DNA of 64,000 nucleotides from Lachnospiraceae bacterium (GTDB lineage Bacteria; Bacillota; Clostridia; Lachnospirales; Lachnospiraceae): NCBI GenBank assembly GCA_022794265.1, contig JAAWEK010000011.1, positions 1 to 64,000 of the forward strand, read 5' to 3'. Shown piece by piece: positions 1 to 7,266 of this stretch (position 1 is its first letter; each line of letters starts with the position of its first letter). The notes under the pieces were generated by a model. It saw only the letters and a program-made list of their open reading frames with translations, ran no database searches and was not told where the DNA came from. The position numbers and the translations under genes were made by a program.

Positions 1-140
1 AAAGGACGGAGCAGGTTTGCTCAATCCTTTAAATTACTATCTAAGATAGGTTGGAATATAAGTTGTAGAGCCGTATACGAGACCCGTACGTACGGTTCAA
101 TGAGAGGGAGATAACTCTTGCAGTTATTTCTCTACTCTAT
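1..140 (+). mobile_element. 3' end of a group II intron (domains V and VI)
   Basis: Positions 68-98 fold as a group II intron domain V: an 8-bp lower stem (68-75 with 91-98) with the catalytic AGC triad at 69-71, a two-base bulge (89-90), and an upper stem 76-79/85-88 closed by a 5-base loop. Positions 102-137 fold as domain VI: 106-115 pairs with 123-132, and A134 is unpaired, 7 bases from a plausible 3' splice end at 140 that ends in AT. A further hairpin at 1-30 may be the end of domain IV. The body of the intron and any reverse transcriptase gene would lie left of the window. The domain V and VI folds are seen directly; the exact 3' boundary is inferred. Confidence 0.8.
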
Positions 141-156
141 ATAAAAAAAAATTAAA

Positions 157-309
157 TTATTTTTCTGCTTCTTCACATATTAATTCAAGTACATGTATTA
201 GATCATGTATGTTTTCAAGACGTACATCTCGTTTTAAGATTTCATTTTTTAAATCAATGGAAAAGTCTTCAAATTTATCCTGAATTTCAGGAGCAATATA
301 GGATGCCAT
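157..309 (-). CDS. Small uncharacterised protein, 50 residues
   Basis: An ATG-started frame with a good ribosome binding site (GAGGTGA just upstream on the minus strand). The product is 50 residues, highly charged and probably helical (begins MASYIAPEIQ, ends EEAEK), with no signal peptide or membrane segment. I do not recognise a family. It lies between the group II intron end and the divergent sigma factor gene, so its promoter region overlaps that of the sigma operon. It is supported by the ribosome binding site and an uninterrupted frame only. A link to the sigma or Agr genes is possible but unsupported. Confidence 0.55.
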   Translation of the reverse strand: MASYIAPEIQDKFEDFSIDLKNEILKRDVRLENIHDLIHVLELICEEAEK

Positions 310-400
310 GCTTTCACCTCATTTCAGTAATAGTATATTCGGAAAAAGATTAATTATACAGAAAATATTTACTTGTTTGTCATATATTTAAAAAGATACT

Positions 401-416
401 GTCTATATAAGTAGAC
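401..416 (+). promoter_or_regulatory. Inverted repeat upstream of the sigma factor gene
   Basis: GTCTA, a 6-base TATAAG spacer, then TAGAC lies 26 bases before the chosen start of the sigma factor. It could be an operator, or part of an autoregulated promoter as is common for ECF sigma operons. This is only an inference from position and symmetry. Confidence 0.25.
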
Positions 417-442
417 GGACAGCAGGAATGGAGGATATCATC

Positions 443-1000
443 ATGGAGGATTCAGAAATAATTAAATTATATTTTAACAGAGAGGAACAGGCTATTTGGG
501 AATCGGAAAAGAAATATGGAAATTACTGCAGGTCAATCGCCTATGGTATTCTGGATAATAAAGAAGATACAGAGGAATCCCTGAATGATACCTGGCTAAA
601 GGCATGGAATTCCATACCGCCAGTTAAACCTTTGAATCTCAGGATATATCTAGGAACTATTGTACGGAATACTTCTATGAATATTTATAAGAAATATCAT
701 GCTAAGAAACGATATAAGTCAATGAATATACTGCTTTCCGAAATTTCAGAATGTGTTTCTTTTGAGCATTCAATTGAAAAGTATTTTGAAACCCAAGAAC
801 TGAGTATGGCCATTAGCAAATGGTTAAAAAGTATTGAAATTGATGACAGAAGAATATTTCTTCAAAGATACTGGTATGCAAAAAGTGTGAAGTATATAGC
901 CCATTGCTATGGAATATCTGCAAATACTATGACACAAAAATTAAAGAGGCTGAGAGAAAAATTAAGAGCATATTTGGAAAGTGAGGAAATAAGCATATGA
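443..1000 (+). CDS. ECF-like sigma-70 family RNA polymerase sigma factor
   Basis: A 185-residue sigma factor of the small, two-domain kind. A region 2-like segment covers roughly residues 20-85 (YGNYCRSIAYGIL, then DTEESLNDTWLKAWNS), and a region 4-like helix-turn-helix covers about 125-180 (FLQRYWYAKSVKYIAHCYGI followed by NTMTQKLKRLREKL). I chose the ATG at 443 over that at 428 because GGAGG at 430-434 is spaced correctly for it. The stop overlaps the start of the next gene by 4 bases, so it is translationally coupled to its likely anti-sigma factor. It presumably directs RNA polymerase to a stress or envelope regulon and to its own promoter. The family is confident; the regulon is unknown. 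Confidence 0.85.
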   Translation: MEDSEIIKLYFNREEQAIWESEKKYGNYCRSIAYGILDNKEDTEESLNDTWLKAWNSIPPVKPLNLRIYLGTIVRNTSMNIYKKYHAKKRYKSMNILLSEISECVSFEHSIEKYFETQELSMAISKWLKSIEIDDRRIFLQRYWYAKSVKYIAHCYGISANTMTQKLKRLREKLRAYLESEEISI

Positions 1001-2616
1001 GTAAGAATAAAAATGAGATAAATGTATATGATGCTATTACAAATGTTGACGAGGACTTAATTGAAGATGCAATGCCTGAAAAAAACTCTGGTTCAAAAAG
1101 GATAAACAGAAATATAATATTTACTTTGGTTTCATTGATTGCTGTTTGTTTAATCATTGGGGTATTTGCAGGTAGTCATTTTTTTGGAAGTGAAGCAAAT
1201 GAGAAAGGAGTAAATCAGTCGGTTCAATCTAAAATCTATATAACAATTAATCCTGCAATTTGTCTGGATCTGAGTAAAGATGGTAAGATTCTTGAAATTG
1301 AAGCATTGAATGCAGATGGACAGAATTTATTATCCGACTATCAATACGATGAAAAAGACAGAATAGCAGTTGCAGAAGAACTTATTCAAAAGTCAATTGA
1401 TTCTGGATATCTGGAAAAGGGCGGAAAGGTAACGTTATCAATTGAATCGGAAAATAATGATGATTATATGAAATATGATTCAGAATTTAAGGATGTTGTA
1501 TTTAATAATTTTGGCAGGAAACAGGATATAGATATCCAAGTTCGAAAGATTATCACACTGGAAAAAGCTAAAGAAATTGTTCTTGATTACTGTGGGCTGA
1601 AAACAGCATGGTTTAAGGGAATTAAATGCGACGCCGGCCATGAAGAAGCAGTGTATGAGTTAAATTTTGTTGTTGATCAAATGGAATATTTGTGTAAAAT
1701 AGATGCGGTTTCCGGAAATATATTATATTGTGAAATGAAACCGGATGAAAGTATCGATAAAGATTCAGAGGAAGAGAAGAAGCCATCGCCGGATAAAGAA
1801 ACATCCTCTGCCATGTATGAATTTTCCTCAGAAAAACCAAAAAATATTACATCAAAACAGGATAAACAGAGTATAGAATATGTTTCGTCGGATGATTTAC
1901 CAGTGGTAGAAACAACTGTGCCTATGACAGAAACAACGGTTTCAGAGCCGAAAGCAGAAAGACAACTGATTGGTGAAGAAGCTGCAAAACAGATTGCTCT
2001 GCAGCATGCTGGAGCTGGTCAGGTTTCAAATCTGAAAGTTAGTCTTGATAAAAGTGAAAAAAAGATAGTCTATGAGATAGAATTCTATGTTGGAAATGAT
2101 GAATATGAATATGAAATTGATGCATATAGTGGTAAAATATTAGAGTATGATTTAGATATCCATGAGACATCAAGTCAGGTTGCAGGCAGTATGATAAGTG
2201 AAGAGAAGGCAAAACAAATTGCATTGCAGCATGCCGGTATTACCCAGGCTGTCTTTGAAAAAGTAAAATGCGACAAAGACGATGATGAGATAGTTTATGA
2301 AATAGAATTTTATGCGGGAAATAACGAATATGAATATGAAATAGATGGATATACCGGTAAAATTATTGATTATGATATAGATAGCAATGATGACGAAATT
2401 ACGAATGACAGTAACAGGAATATAATCAGTGAAAGTGAAGCAAAACAAATTGCACTACAGCATGCAGGTGTAAGTCAGATAACTTTTACCGAAGTAAAAT
2501 GTGAAAGGGATGATGGAACAATTGTCTATGAAATAGAGTTTTATGAGGGAAATAACGAATATGAGTATGAAATAGATGGATATACCGGTAAGGTATTGAG
2601 TTTTGATATAGAGTAG
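997..2616 (+). CDS. RsgI-like membrane anti-sigma factor with four PepSY repeats
   Basis: A 539-residue protein with a cytoplasmic N-terminus of about 40 residues, one membrane segment (about residues 42-62) and a long outside part. Just after the membrane comes a segment of the RsgI type (TINPAICLDLSKDGKI, then ALNADGQNLL). PepSY-like domains follow near residues 185-245, 325-385, 400-465 and 478-539. A Ser/Thr/Lys/Glu-rich linker (about 250-320) separates the first from the other three. The gene overlaps the sigma factor by 4 bases, and a terminator follows it. By family precedent the N-terminus would hold the sigma factor until an outside signal is sensed. The ligand of the PepSY array is unknown. 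Confidence 0.8.
   Translation: MSKNKNEINVYDAITNVDEDLIEDAMPEKNSGSKRINRNIIFTLVSLIAVCLIIGVFAGSHFFGSEANEKGVNQSVQSKIYITINPAICLDLSKDGKILEIEALNADGQNLLSDYQYDEKDRIAVAEELIQKSIDSGYLEKGGKVTLSIESENNDDYMKYDSEFKDVVFNNFGRKQDIDIQVRKIITLEKAKEIVLDYCGLKTAWFKGIKCDAGHEEAVYELNFVVDQMEYLCKIDAVSGNILYCEMKPDESIDKDSEEEKKPSPDKETSSAMYEFSSEKPKNITSKQDKQSIEYVSSDDLPVVETTVPMTETTVSEPKAERQLIGEEAAKQIALQHAGAGQVSNLKVSLDKSEKKIVYEIEFYVGNDEYEYEIDAYSGKILEYDLDIHETSSQVAGSMISEEKAKQIALQHAGITQAVFEKVKCDKDDDEIVYEIEFYAGNNEYEYEIDGYTGKIIDYDIDSNDDEITNDSNRNIISESEAKQIALQHAGVSQITFTEVKCERDDGTIVYEIEFYEGNNEYEYEIDGYTGKVLSFDIE
1972..2613 (+). repeat. Three near-identical tandem PepSY repeats inside the anti-sigma gene
   Basis: Three consecutive units starting near 1972, 2197 and 2431 share AKQIALQHAG at their start and YEIEFY, NNEYEYEID and YTGK-type motifs later. 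They are much closer to each other than to the first PepSY unit near 1550-1740. This points to recent internal duplication. Confidence 0.8.
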
Positions 2617-2628
2617 TCTTTATAAAAA

Positions 2629-2672
2629 GCGGCAGGAATGAGTTTATAATTATTTCTGCCGTTTTTTTTATT
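2629..2672 (+). terminator. Rho-independent terminator after the sigma/anti-sigma operon
   Basis: The stem CGGCAGGAAT (2630-2639) pairs with ATTTCTGCCG (2652-2661) and is followed by eight T. It separates the sigma operon from the Agr genes. Confidence 0.85.
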
Positions 2673-2784
2673 TTAAAAAATATGTCGATTTATGGTAAAT
2701 TTTTAATATTTTTGTTGATGAAACAACAATATTAATATAAAATTGGTAATATATGGAAGTAAATTAATATAGGAGGGATCGTTT

Positions 2785-3480
2785 ATGAAAATATTTATAT
2801 GTGATGATGAAAAGGAAATGGCAGAATTAATTGAACAGGAAGTTCAGAATAATTTAACGGTGTCAGCAGAAATATTTGTATTTACAGACCCGATAAAGAT
2901 GTATAAATCGTATAAAGATAATAAAGCAGATGTTATTTTTTTAGATATTGATATGCCCGGATTGGATGGAATAGATATAGCAAATAAACTGAGGCAAAGC
3001 GAAGATGATGTATTTATTATTTTTATCACAAATAGAGAAGAAATGGTGTTTCAATCTATACAATACAAACCGTTTCGTTTTATCAGAAAAAGTGTGATGC
3101 ATTCTGAGATAAAAGAAGCAATGCTGGCATTATTAAGAGAGTTTGTTAAAACAGAAACTGAATTGATTATAGAAAAAGCAGGCAGGATGTATAGACTGAA
3201 GTATAAGGATATAATTTATGTTACCTCTGAAAAGCATAATTTACATATTGTATGTATTAATGATGTTCATACTATCCGAAGCAAATTATCTGATTTTGAA
3301 GAAAAGTTAACTGCAAATATGTTTATTCGTACACATGTGGGATATTTGGTGAATCCCTTGTATATTTGTTCCATTGAGGATAAAAAAATTATGTTGGATA
3401 ACAATTCTGAAGTACCCATCAGTCGTTCACGGCTAGAGGAAGTTAAGGAAAAATATTTAAATTATATGAGGAGTAAATAA
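2785..3480 (+). CDS. agrA: LytTR-family response regulator (AgrA-like)
   Basis: A 231-residue regulator with an N-terminal receiver (acidic pair near residues 7-8, phospho-acceptor Asp54 in FLDIDMPGLDG) and a C-terminal LytTR DNA-binding domain (about residues 130-228, including KHNLHIV, FIRTHVGYLVNP and VPISRSRLEEV). A strong ribosome binding site (AGGAGGG) precedes the ATG. The kinase gene starts directly after the stop codon, and AgrB and AgrD follow, which identifies it as the regulator of this quorum-sensing locus. Its likely targets include the promoter in front of agrB. Upstream lies an inverted repeat, TTGTTG-6-CAACAA, near 2713-2730. Confidence 0.88.
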   Translation: MKIFICDDEKEMAELIEQEVQNNLTVSAEIFVFTDPIKMYKSYKDNKADVIFLDIDMPGLDGIDIANKLRQSEDDVFIIFITNREEMVFQSIQYKPFRFIRKSVMHSEIKEAMLALLREFVKTETELIIEKAGRMYRLKYKDIIYVTSEKHNLHIVCINDVHTIRSKLSDFEEKLTANMFIRTHVGYLVNPLYICSIEDKKIMLDNNSEVPISRSRLEEVKEKYLNYMRSK

Positions 3481-4794
3481 ATGAATATATATCAAATATC
3501 AGAACTGGCGGCGCTTCTTATTGAGAATTTGTTGATGGTAAAGTTTTATATTGATTTTTTTTCATTTAAGAAAAAAACGCCATTAAATTATTTTTTTGCA
3601 TTACTTACTTTTATTACTATCTCTATCGCTGGAACTATTTCTCTTCAGTTGGGGATGACAAGTGATTATGGTATTGTGATTGCATTAATAGTTATGATTA
3701 TATTTGGTTATTTTTGTCTGGAAGGAAACCTGATAAATAAAATAATATTTTCTATTATTGCATTTGTCGTCATAGCTGTTATCAGTATTTTAACGTTACA
3801 GATATTGAGTATGCTGTTAAATGTACATATTACTACATTAATAGATATACGGGGAGAATATAGAATAATTGTCTTAGTCATGACAAAAGTAATGTTTTAT
3901 GTGTTTGGAAAAAGTATATTAATAGTTACTAAAAAACAGGAATTCCAATTAACAATTAAAGAATGGTTAACTTGTGTTTTTATAGTTATCATGACATTGA
4001 TTATGTTAACTATGATATATAAAATTATGTATACTGTGCAGGTATCTCAACTATCTAAATATTTGATTATAATATTTTCTATGATGTTAATTCTGGTTGA
4101 TGTTATAATATACGGAATGGTTTTAAAATTAAGTAAAAGCAACCGTGAAGAAATGCGGTATAAGCTTATGGAAAGTCAAATAGAACAACAGGAAAAAATG
4201 CTTATAAGCGTATTAGAATCAAATGAAAAAATCAGAACTCTTAAGCATGATATGAAAAATTACCTTATGACTGCCATAGGTCTAATAGATAATAAAGAAT
4301 ACAGTAAAGTTAAAAGTTATATGTTAAATCTGATTGGTCAGGAAATAGATACAATTGAAACATTTGTAACAACAAATAGCCAGACATTAAGCTCCCTGTT
4401 AAATATTAAACTGGATATCTGCAATAAAAATAAAATTAACTGGAATGTCGAAATTACAAGTGACCTAACCAATATTTCCGATGTGGATATCAGTATAATC
4501 ATAGGAAATTTAATGGATAATGCAATTGAAGCATCCCAAAAAGTAAAAAATAAGCCTTTTATTGATTTAAAGATATTTGACAATAAAGGATATGTTAATA
4601 TTATAATTAAAAATAAAATCGAAAATACAGTTTTATTGTTAAATCCTAACCTTTTTACGACAAAAAAAGACAAAAACAGTCATGGAATCGGTTTAATGAG
4701 TGTAAAAAGAATAGTAAAAAAATATAATGGAATGTATAAAGTCTATGAAGAGAACAGGTTTCTAGTAGTAAATATTATGTTAAAAAATATGTAA
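3481..4794 (+). CDS. agrC: AgrC-type sensor histidine kinase (HPK10 class)
   Basis: A 437-residue kinase. About six membrane segments fill residues 1-215. A coiled linker follows, then the H-box LKHDMKNYL with the phosphorylatable His near 256, the N-box NLMDNAIEAS near 343 and the G-box HGIGL near 400. This matches peptide-sensing AgrC kinases with a GHKL ATPase domain. The start codon directly abuts the agrA stop. It should detect the cyclic peptide made from agrD and phosphorylate the neighbouring regulator. The order A, C, B, D differs from the staphylococcal B, D, C, A. Confidence 0.88.
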   Translation: MNIYQISELAALLIENLLMVKFYIDFFSFKKKTPLNYFFALLTFITISIAGTISLQLGMTSDYGIVIALIVMIIFGYFCLEGNLINKIIFSIIAFVVIAVISILTLQILSMLLNVHITTLIDIRGEYRIIVLVMTKVMFYVFGKSILIVTKKQEFQLTIKEWLTCVFIVIMTLIMLTMIYKIMYTVQVSQLSKYLIIIFSMMLILVDVIIYGMVLKLSKSNREEMRYKLMESQIEQQEKMLISVLESNEKIRTLKHDMKNYLMTAIGLIDNKEYSKVKSYMLNLIGQEIDTIETFVTTNSQTLSSLLNIKLDICNKNKINWNVEITSDLTNISDVDISIIIGNLMDNAIEASQKVKNKPFIDLKIFDNKGYVNIIIKNKIENTVLLLNPNLFTTKKDKNSHGIGLMSVKRIVKKYNGMYKVYEENRFLVVNIMLKNM

Positions 4795-4796
4795 AA

Positions 4797-4869
4797 TTTT
4801 ACCAATTATGCCTCTAAATGTGCAAATTTTGCCAAGCATATTGAAAAATTTTAATAATGAGTTATTATA
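4797..4869 (+). promoter_or_regulatory. Promoter region of agrBD with a direct repeat, candidate AgrA site
   Basis: TTTTACCAA (4797-4805) and TTTTGCCAA (4827-4835) form a direct repeat 30 bases apart, and both are followed by AT-rich sequence. A TATTAT/TTATAC-like -10 element lies near 4863-4869, before the ribosome binding site GGAGGTGG of agrB. Related TTACC/GGTAA half-sites occur near 2693 and 2744, upstream of agrA. Binding by the LytTR regulator is inferred; the repeat itself is visible. Confidence 0.4.
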
Positions 4870-4889
4870 CTTATGTGGAGGTGGTATAA

Positions 4890-5489
4890 ATGATTGAAAT
4901 AGCAGCAGGTCTGGTTACGAAATATTTAGTCAGACGGGAGGTTGTCAACCAGGATGAGAAGGATGTTTATAAGTACGGCTTTGAAATTCTCTTTTCCACC
5001 ATTCTAGGAATTTGTATCGTTCTCATTCTTGGATTGACAGCAGGTAGTCTGATGACATCATTAATCTTTATTGCAGTATTTTGCTCACTTAGGATTAAGT
5101 GTGGCGGATATCATGCGGATAGTTATCTGTCTTGTAATGTTGTATTTACAACCGTTTTTTTGATAGTACTTATGGTTGAGAAATTTAGTGAAAAAGTTCT
5201 GATTTCACCGCCTGTCTTAGTTATGGTTTACTTATTAGGGTTTATAGTTATGCATATGTATGCGCCTGTTGAAAATGTTAATAAACCACTGGATATGGAA
5301 GAAAAAAAGAAGGGTAGAAAAGAAAGCCATATTTTATATGCATTATGGTCCGTCATTGGATTTGTATTATATACATATAATTATAGTGCAATGGTTGCAT
5401 TAACAGCAACGGTGTTGATGGTCATTATTTTAATGTTAGCAGGAGTTGCTAAAGAAAGGAAGTTTAAATATGCAGAAAAAGGAAAATAA
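4890..5489 (+). CDS. agrB: AgrB-family peptide-processing membrane endopeptidase
   Basis: A 199-residue protein with four to six hydrophobic segments. The family's catalytic pair is present: His75 in GGYHA and Cys82 seven residues later, the same spacing as His77/Cys84 in the S. aureus enzyme. AgrB cuts the AgrD precursor on the C-terminal side of the ring residues and helps form the (thio)lactone. The start has a very strong GGAGGTGG site. The 3' end overlaps the agrD start by 20 bases, so the enzyme and its substrate are translated together. Confident. Confidence 0.92.
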   Translation: MIEIAAGLVTKYLVRREVVNQDEKDVYKYGFEILFSTILGICIVLILGLTAGSLMTSLIFIAVFCSLRIKCGGYHADSYLSCNVVFTTVFLIVLMVEKFSEKVLISPPVLVMVYLLGFIVMHMYAPVENVNKPLDMEEKKKGRKESHILYALWSVIGFVLYTYNYSAMVALTATVLMVIILMLAGVAKERKFKYAEKGK

Positions 5490-5616
5490 GGTTTTAAAAT
5501 TAATTGCAAAAGCAGGATTTGTTTCTGCAAAAGCAGCGGCAGGAGAACCGTCATGGTATGATTGTTATCAACCTAAGACACCAAGTAATTTAAAAGAAGT
5601 AATTAAAAGAAAATAG
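5470..5616 (+). CDS. agrD: AgrD-like cyclic peptide precursor, predicted Ser-lactone
   Basis: A 48-residue precursor. It has an amphipathic basic N-terminus (MQKKENKVLKLIAKAGF), an Ala-rich stretch, a core SWYDC at residues 28-32, and a C-terminal recognition tail YQPKTPSNL. In Clostridium perfringens and Listeria the five ring residues lie directly before a similar [HY][QE]P-x-x-P tail (CLWFT and CFMFV). By that alignment the ring here is S-W-Y-D-C, closed through Ser28 instead of Cys, with Cys32 as the C-terminal residue. The start has an AAAGGAAG ribosome binding site inside agrB. The identity is firm from context; the exact N-terminal cut is not visible. Confidence 0.88.
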   Translation: MQKKENKVLKLIAKAGFVSAKAAAGEPSWYDCYQPKTPSNLKEVIKRK

Positions 5617-5676
5617 CTGTTTTGAAGAGAGTTGTACTTATTAATCAATATAAGGAATAGGGTTAAGTGGGAAGGT

Positions 5677-5702
5677 TGCTGCTGCATTTTTATGCAGCAG
5701 CA
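5677..5702 (+). other. Perfect hairpin downstream of agrD
   Basis: An 11-bp perfect stem (TGCTGCTGCAT, 5677-5687, with its complement 5692-5702) with a TTTT loop. It has no T-run after it, so it is not a typical terminator. It may protect the agr mRNA 3' end or belong to a regulatory RNA. Confidence 0.5.
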
Positions 5703-5738
5703 CTTAAATTAATACTGAGCGTGTTTGAAAAATCATTT

Positions 5739-5788
5739 AATTGCCATCTGTAGTCTTTATTTAGATTACAGATGGCAATTATTTTTTA
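5739..5788 (+). terminator. Rho-independent terminator, probably bidirectional
   Basis: A 14-bp perfect stem (5739-5752 with 5767-5780) followed by ATTTTTTATT. On the other strand it is preceded by A-rich sequence that gives a T-run. It lies between the agr locus and the convergent DUF2508 gene. Confidence 0.85.
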
Positions 5789-5814
5789 TTCATTTTGGAA
5801 TAGTATTTAAAAAA

Positions 5815-6060
5815 TTAAGCCGAAAGTTCTACAAATTTTTTATGAAGAAATGTATAACGCATTTGTACGGATTTCAATTCGTATATTGCACTGTCAATGA
5901 GGTCTGGCTCAGTAACATTCTGCAGTATGGAGTAGGCAGCATCTAATGCGTATTTGGCTTCAATTAATTCCAGACGGAGTTTGTCAAGTTCACTTAAATT
6001 TCCGTCTGTAGCATAGATGTTCTGATTTTTTTCTGATTTTTTCGACTTTCTGAGTAACAT
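5815..6060 (-). CDS. DUF2508-family small protein
   Basis: An 81-residue charged, mainly helical protein. It carries the pattern of the DUF2508/YaaL family: LRLELIEAKYALDAAYSIL, then LIDSAIYELKSVQMRYTFLH. The ribosome binding site GAGGTGG precedes the ATG. It is transcribed towards the agr locus and divergently from the Tad operon. The function of the family is unknown. Confidence 0.75.
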   Translation of the reverse strand: MLLRKSKKSEKNQNIYATDGNLSELDKLRLELIEAKYALDAAYSILQNVTEPDLIDSAIYELKSVQMRYTFLHKKFVELSA

Positions 6061-6178
6061 TTAACCACCTCGTTGTTTATCTTTTTTATATAATTATAGT
6101 CAATATAAACTGATTTATGCATATTATAGCTTATTGGACTCTTTTTTTAGTAATCATATGTTAAAACATAATTATAAC

Positions 6179-6207
6179 TTTACAAATTAATATGAGTATT
6201 ATATAAT
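6179..6207 (+). promoter_or_regulatory. Sigma-A type promoter of the Tad pilus operon
   Basis: TTTACA (6179-6184), a 17-base spacer, then TATAAT (6202-6207), 67 bases before the first Tad gene. A TATGTT-AA-AACATA palindrome near 6157-6170 lies just upstream and could bind a regulator. Confidence 0.7.
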
Positions 6208-6273
6208 TAATAAAAGAGAAAGCAACTTATTAAAAAGAAATATTGTTAAAACAGGGGATTTTGGAGGTAAATA

Positions 6274-7266
6274 TTGAGGGAACATAATGTTGTTATATTA
6301 GAGGATGATATGGAGTATTTAGGAAATTTTCTCAGTTATTTTGAAAATTATAATGAAAGTGTTTTAAGAATTGCAGGTTTCAGTGAAAAGGATTCTTTTT
6401 TTAAATTTATTAATCAAAATAATATTGATTTGATATTAACAAAGGAAGAACTTTTATCTGATATAGAAAAGGATGTGGATAATAAAAAGATTCTCTTATT
6501 GACAGAAGAAGATGGTATTGAAAGTATCAATGGGATTAAAACATTATACAGATTTCAGCATATGAAAAACATTATTCGGTATATCTTTAATCTCTGTGCA
6601 GAATCCATACCTGTAAAAAGGGATATTATCCGGGTAAAGGGAGGGGAAAAAATTCAGATTATCGGAGTATATTCACCGGTGAAGCGTTGTGGAAAAACCG
6701 CATTATCCATAGAATTAGCAGGAAGTCTGGCAAAGAATGGAAAAATATTGCTGATTAATATGGAGGAATATTCTGCATTGCGAAAAGATGATGGAGAAAA
6801 TAATGAATATGATTTAGCAGATCTGTTATATTTTTATATGCAAAATTCATGGTCTTTTGAATTAAAGCTTAAAGCAGTGCTTCAGAACATGTGTGGATTT
6901 GATTATATTCCGCCGATGAAAAACGGTAGTGAGCTTAGAAACATCACGGTTGAGCAGTGGAAGGGACTGATTTCCGAAATAGGAAAAGTATCGGATTATA
7001 AAATAATCATATTGGACGTATCTGATATTATCGGTAATATTTTGCAGTTGCTTGATATGTGTGATTTTGTAATTATGCCCTATATGATGGATGAGATTTC
7101 AGTATATAAAGCAGCAGAATTTGAAAAATACCTTAAGAATAATGAAGTAAAAATATACCGTATACCTATGAATGACGTAATAAATGAGAGATATGATAAA
7201 GAATGTCTACAGATGAAAGTTCACATGTTTATGGAAGAAAGGGGATTATTGATTTTAAATGGATAA
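6274..7266 (+). CDS. tadZ: TadZ/CpaE-like pilus localisation ATPase
   Basis: A 330-residue protein starting with TTG after a perfect GGAGG site. Residues 1-110 resemble a receiver fold (VVILEDDMEYLGNF). Residues about 128-320 are a MinD/ParA-like domain with a deviant P-loop, SPVKRCGKTALS, and an IILDVSD motif. TadZ/CpaE proteins position the Tad assembly machinery at the membrane. It overlaps the next ATPase gene by 8 bases and opens an 11-gene co-directional run. The family is confident; whether the receiver-like part is phosphorylated is doubtful. Confidence 0.82.
   Translation: MREHNVVILEDDMEYLGNFLSYFENYNESVLRIAGFSEKDSFFKFINQNNIDLILTKEELLSDIEKDVDNKKILLLTEEDGIESINGIKTLYRFQHMKNIIRYIFNLCAESIPVKRDIIRVKGGEKIQIIGVYSPVKRCGKTALSIELAGSLAKNGKILLINMEEYSALRKDDGENNEYDLADLLYFYMQNSWSFELKLKAVLQNMCGFDYIPPMKNGSELRNITVEQWKGLISEIGKVSDYKIIILDVSDIIGNILQLLDMCDFVIMPYMMDEISVYKAAEFEKYLKNNEVKIYRIPMNDVINERYDKECLQMKVHMFMEERGLLILNG

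Noticed and set aside
5563-5568. Cys32 of AgrD as a thiolactone-forming residue
   Set aside because: Only one residue separates it from the QP motif, so no five-residue ring can form in the usual place; Ser28 fits the spacing.
5677-5702. Hairpin after agrD as a terminator
   Set aside because: There is no T-run after the stem; the true terminator is the one at 5739-5788.
5725-5946. Plus-strand frame of 73 codons after agrD
   Set aside because: It crosses the strong terminator hairpin and runs opposite the DUF2508 gene, which has a better start and family match.
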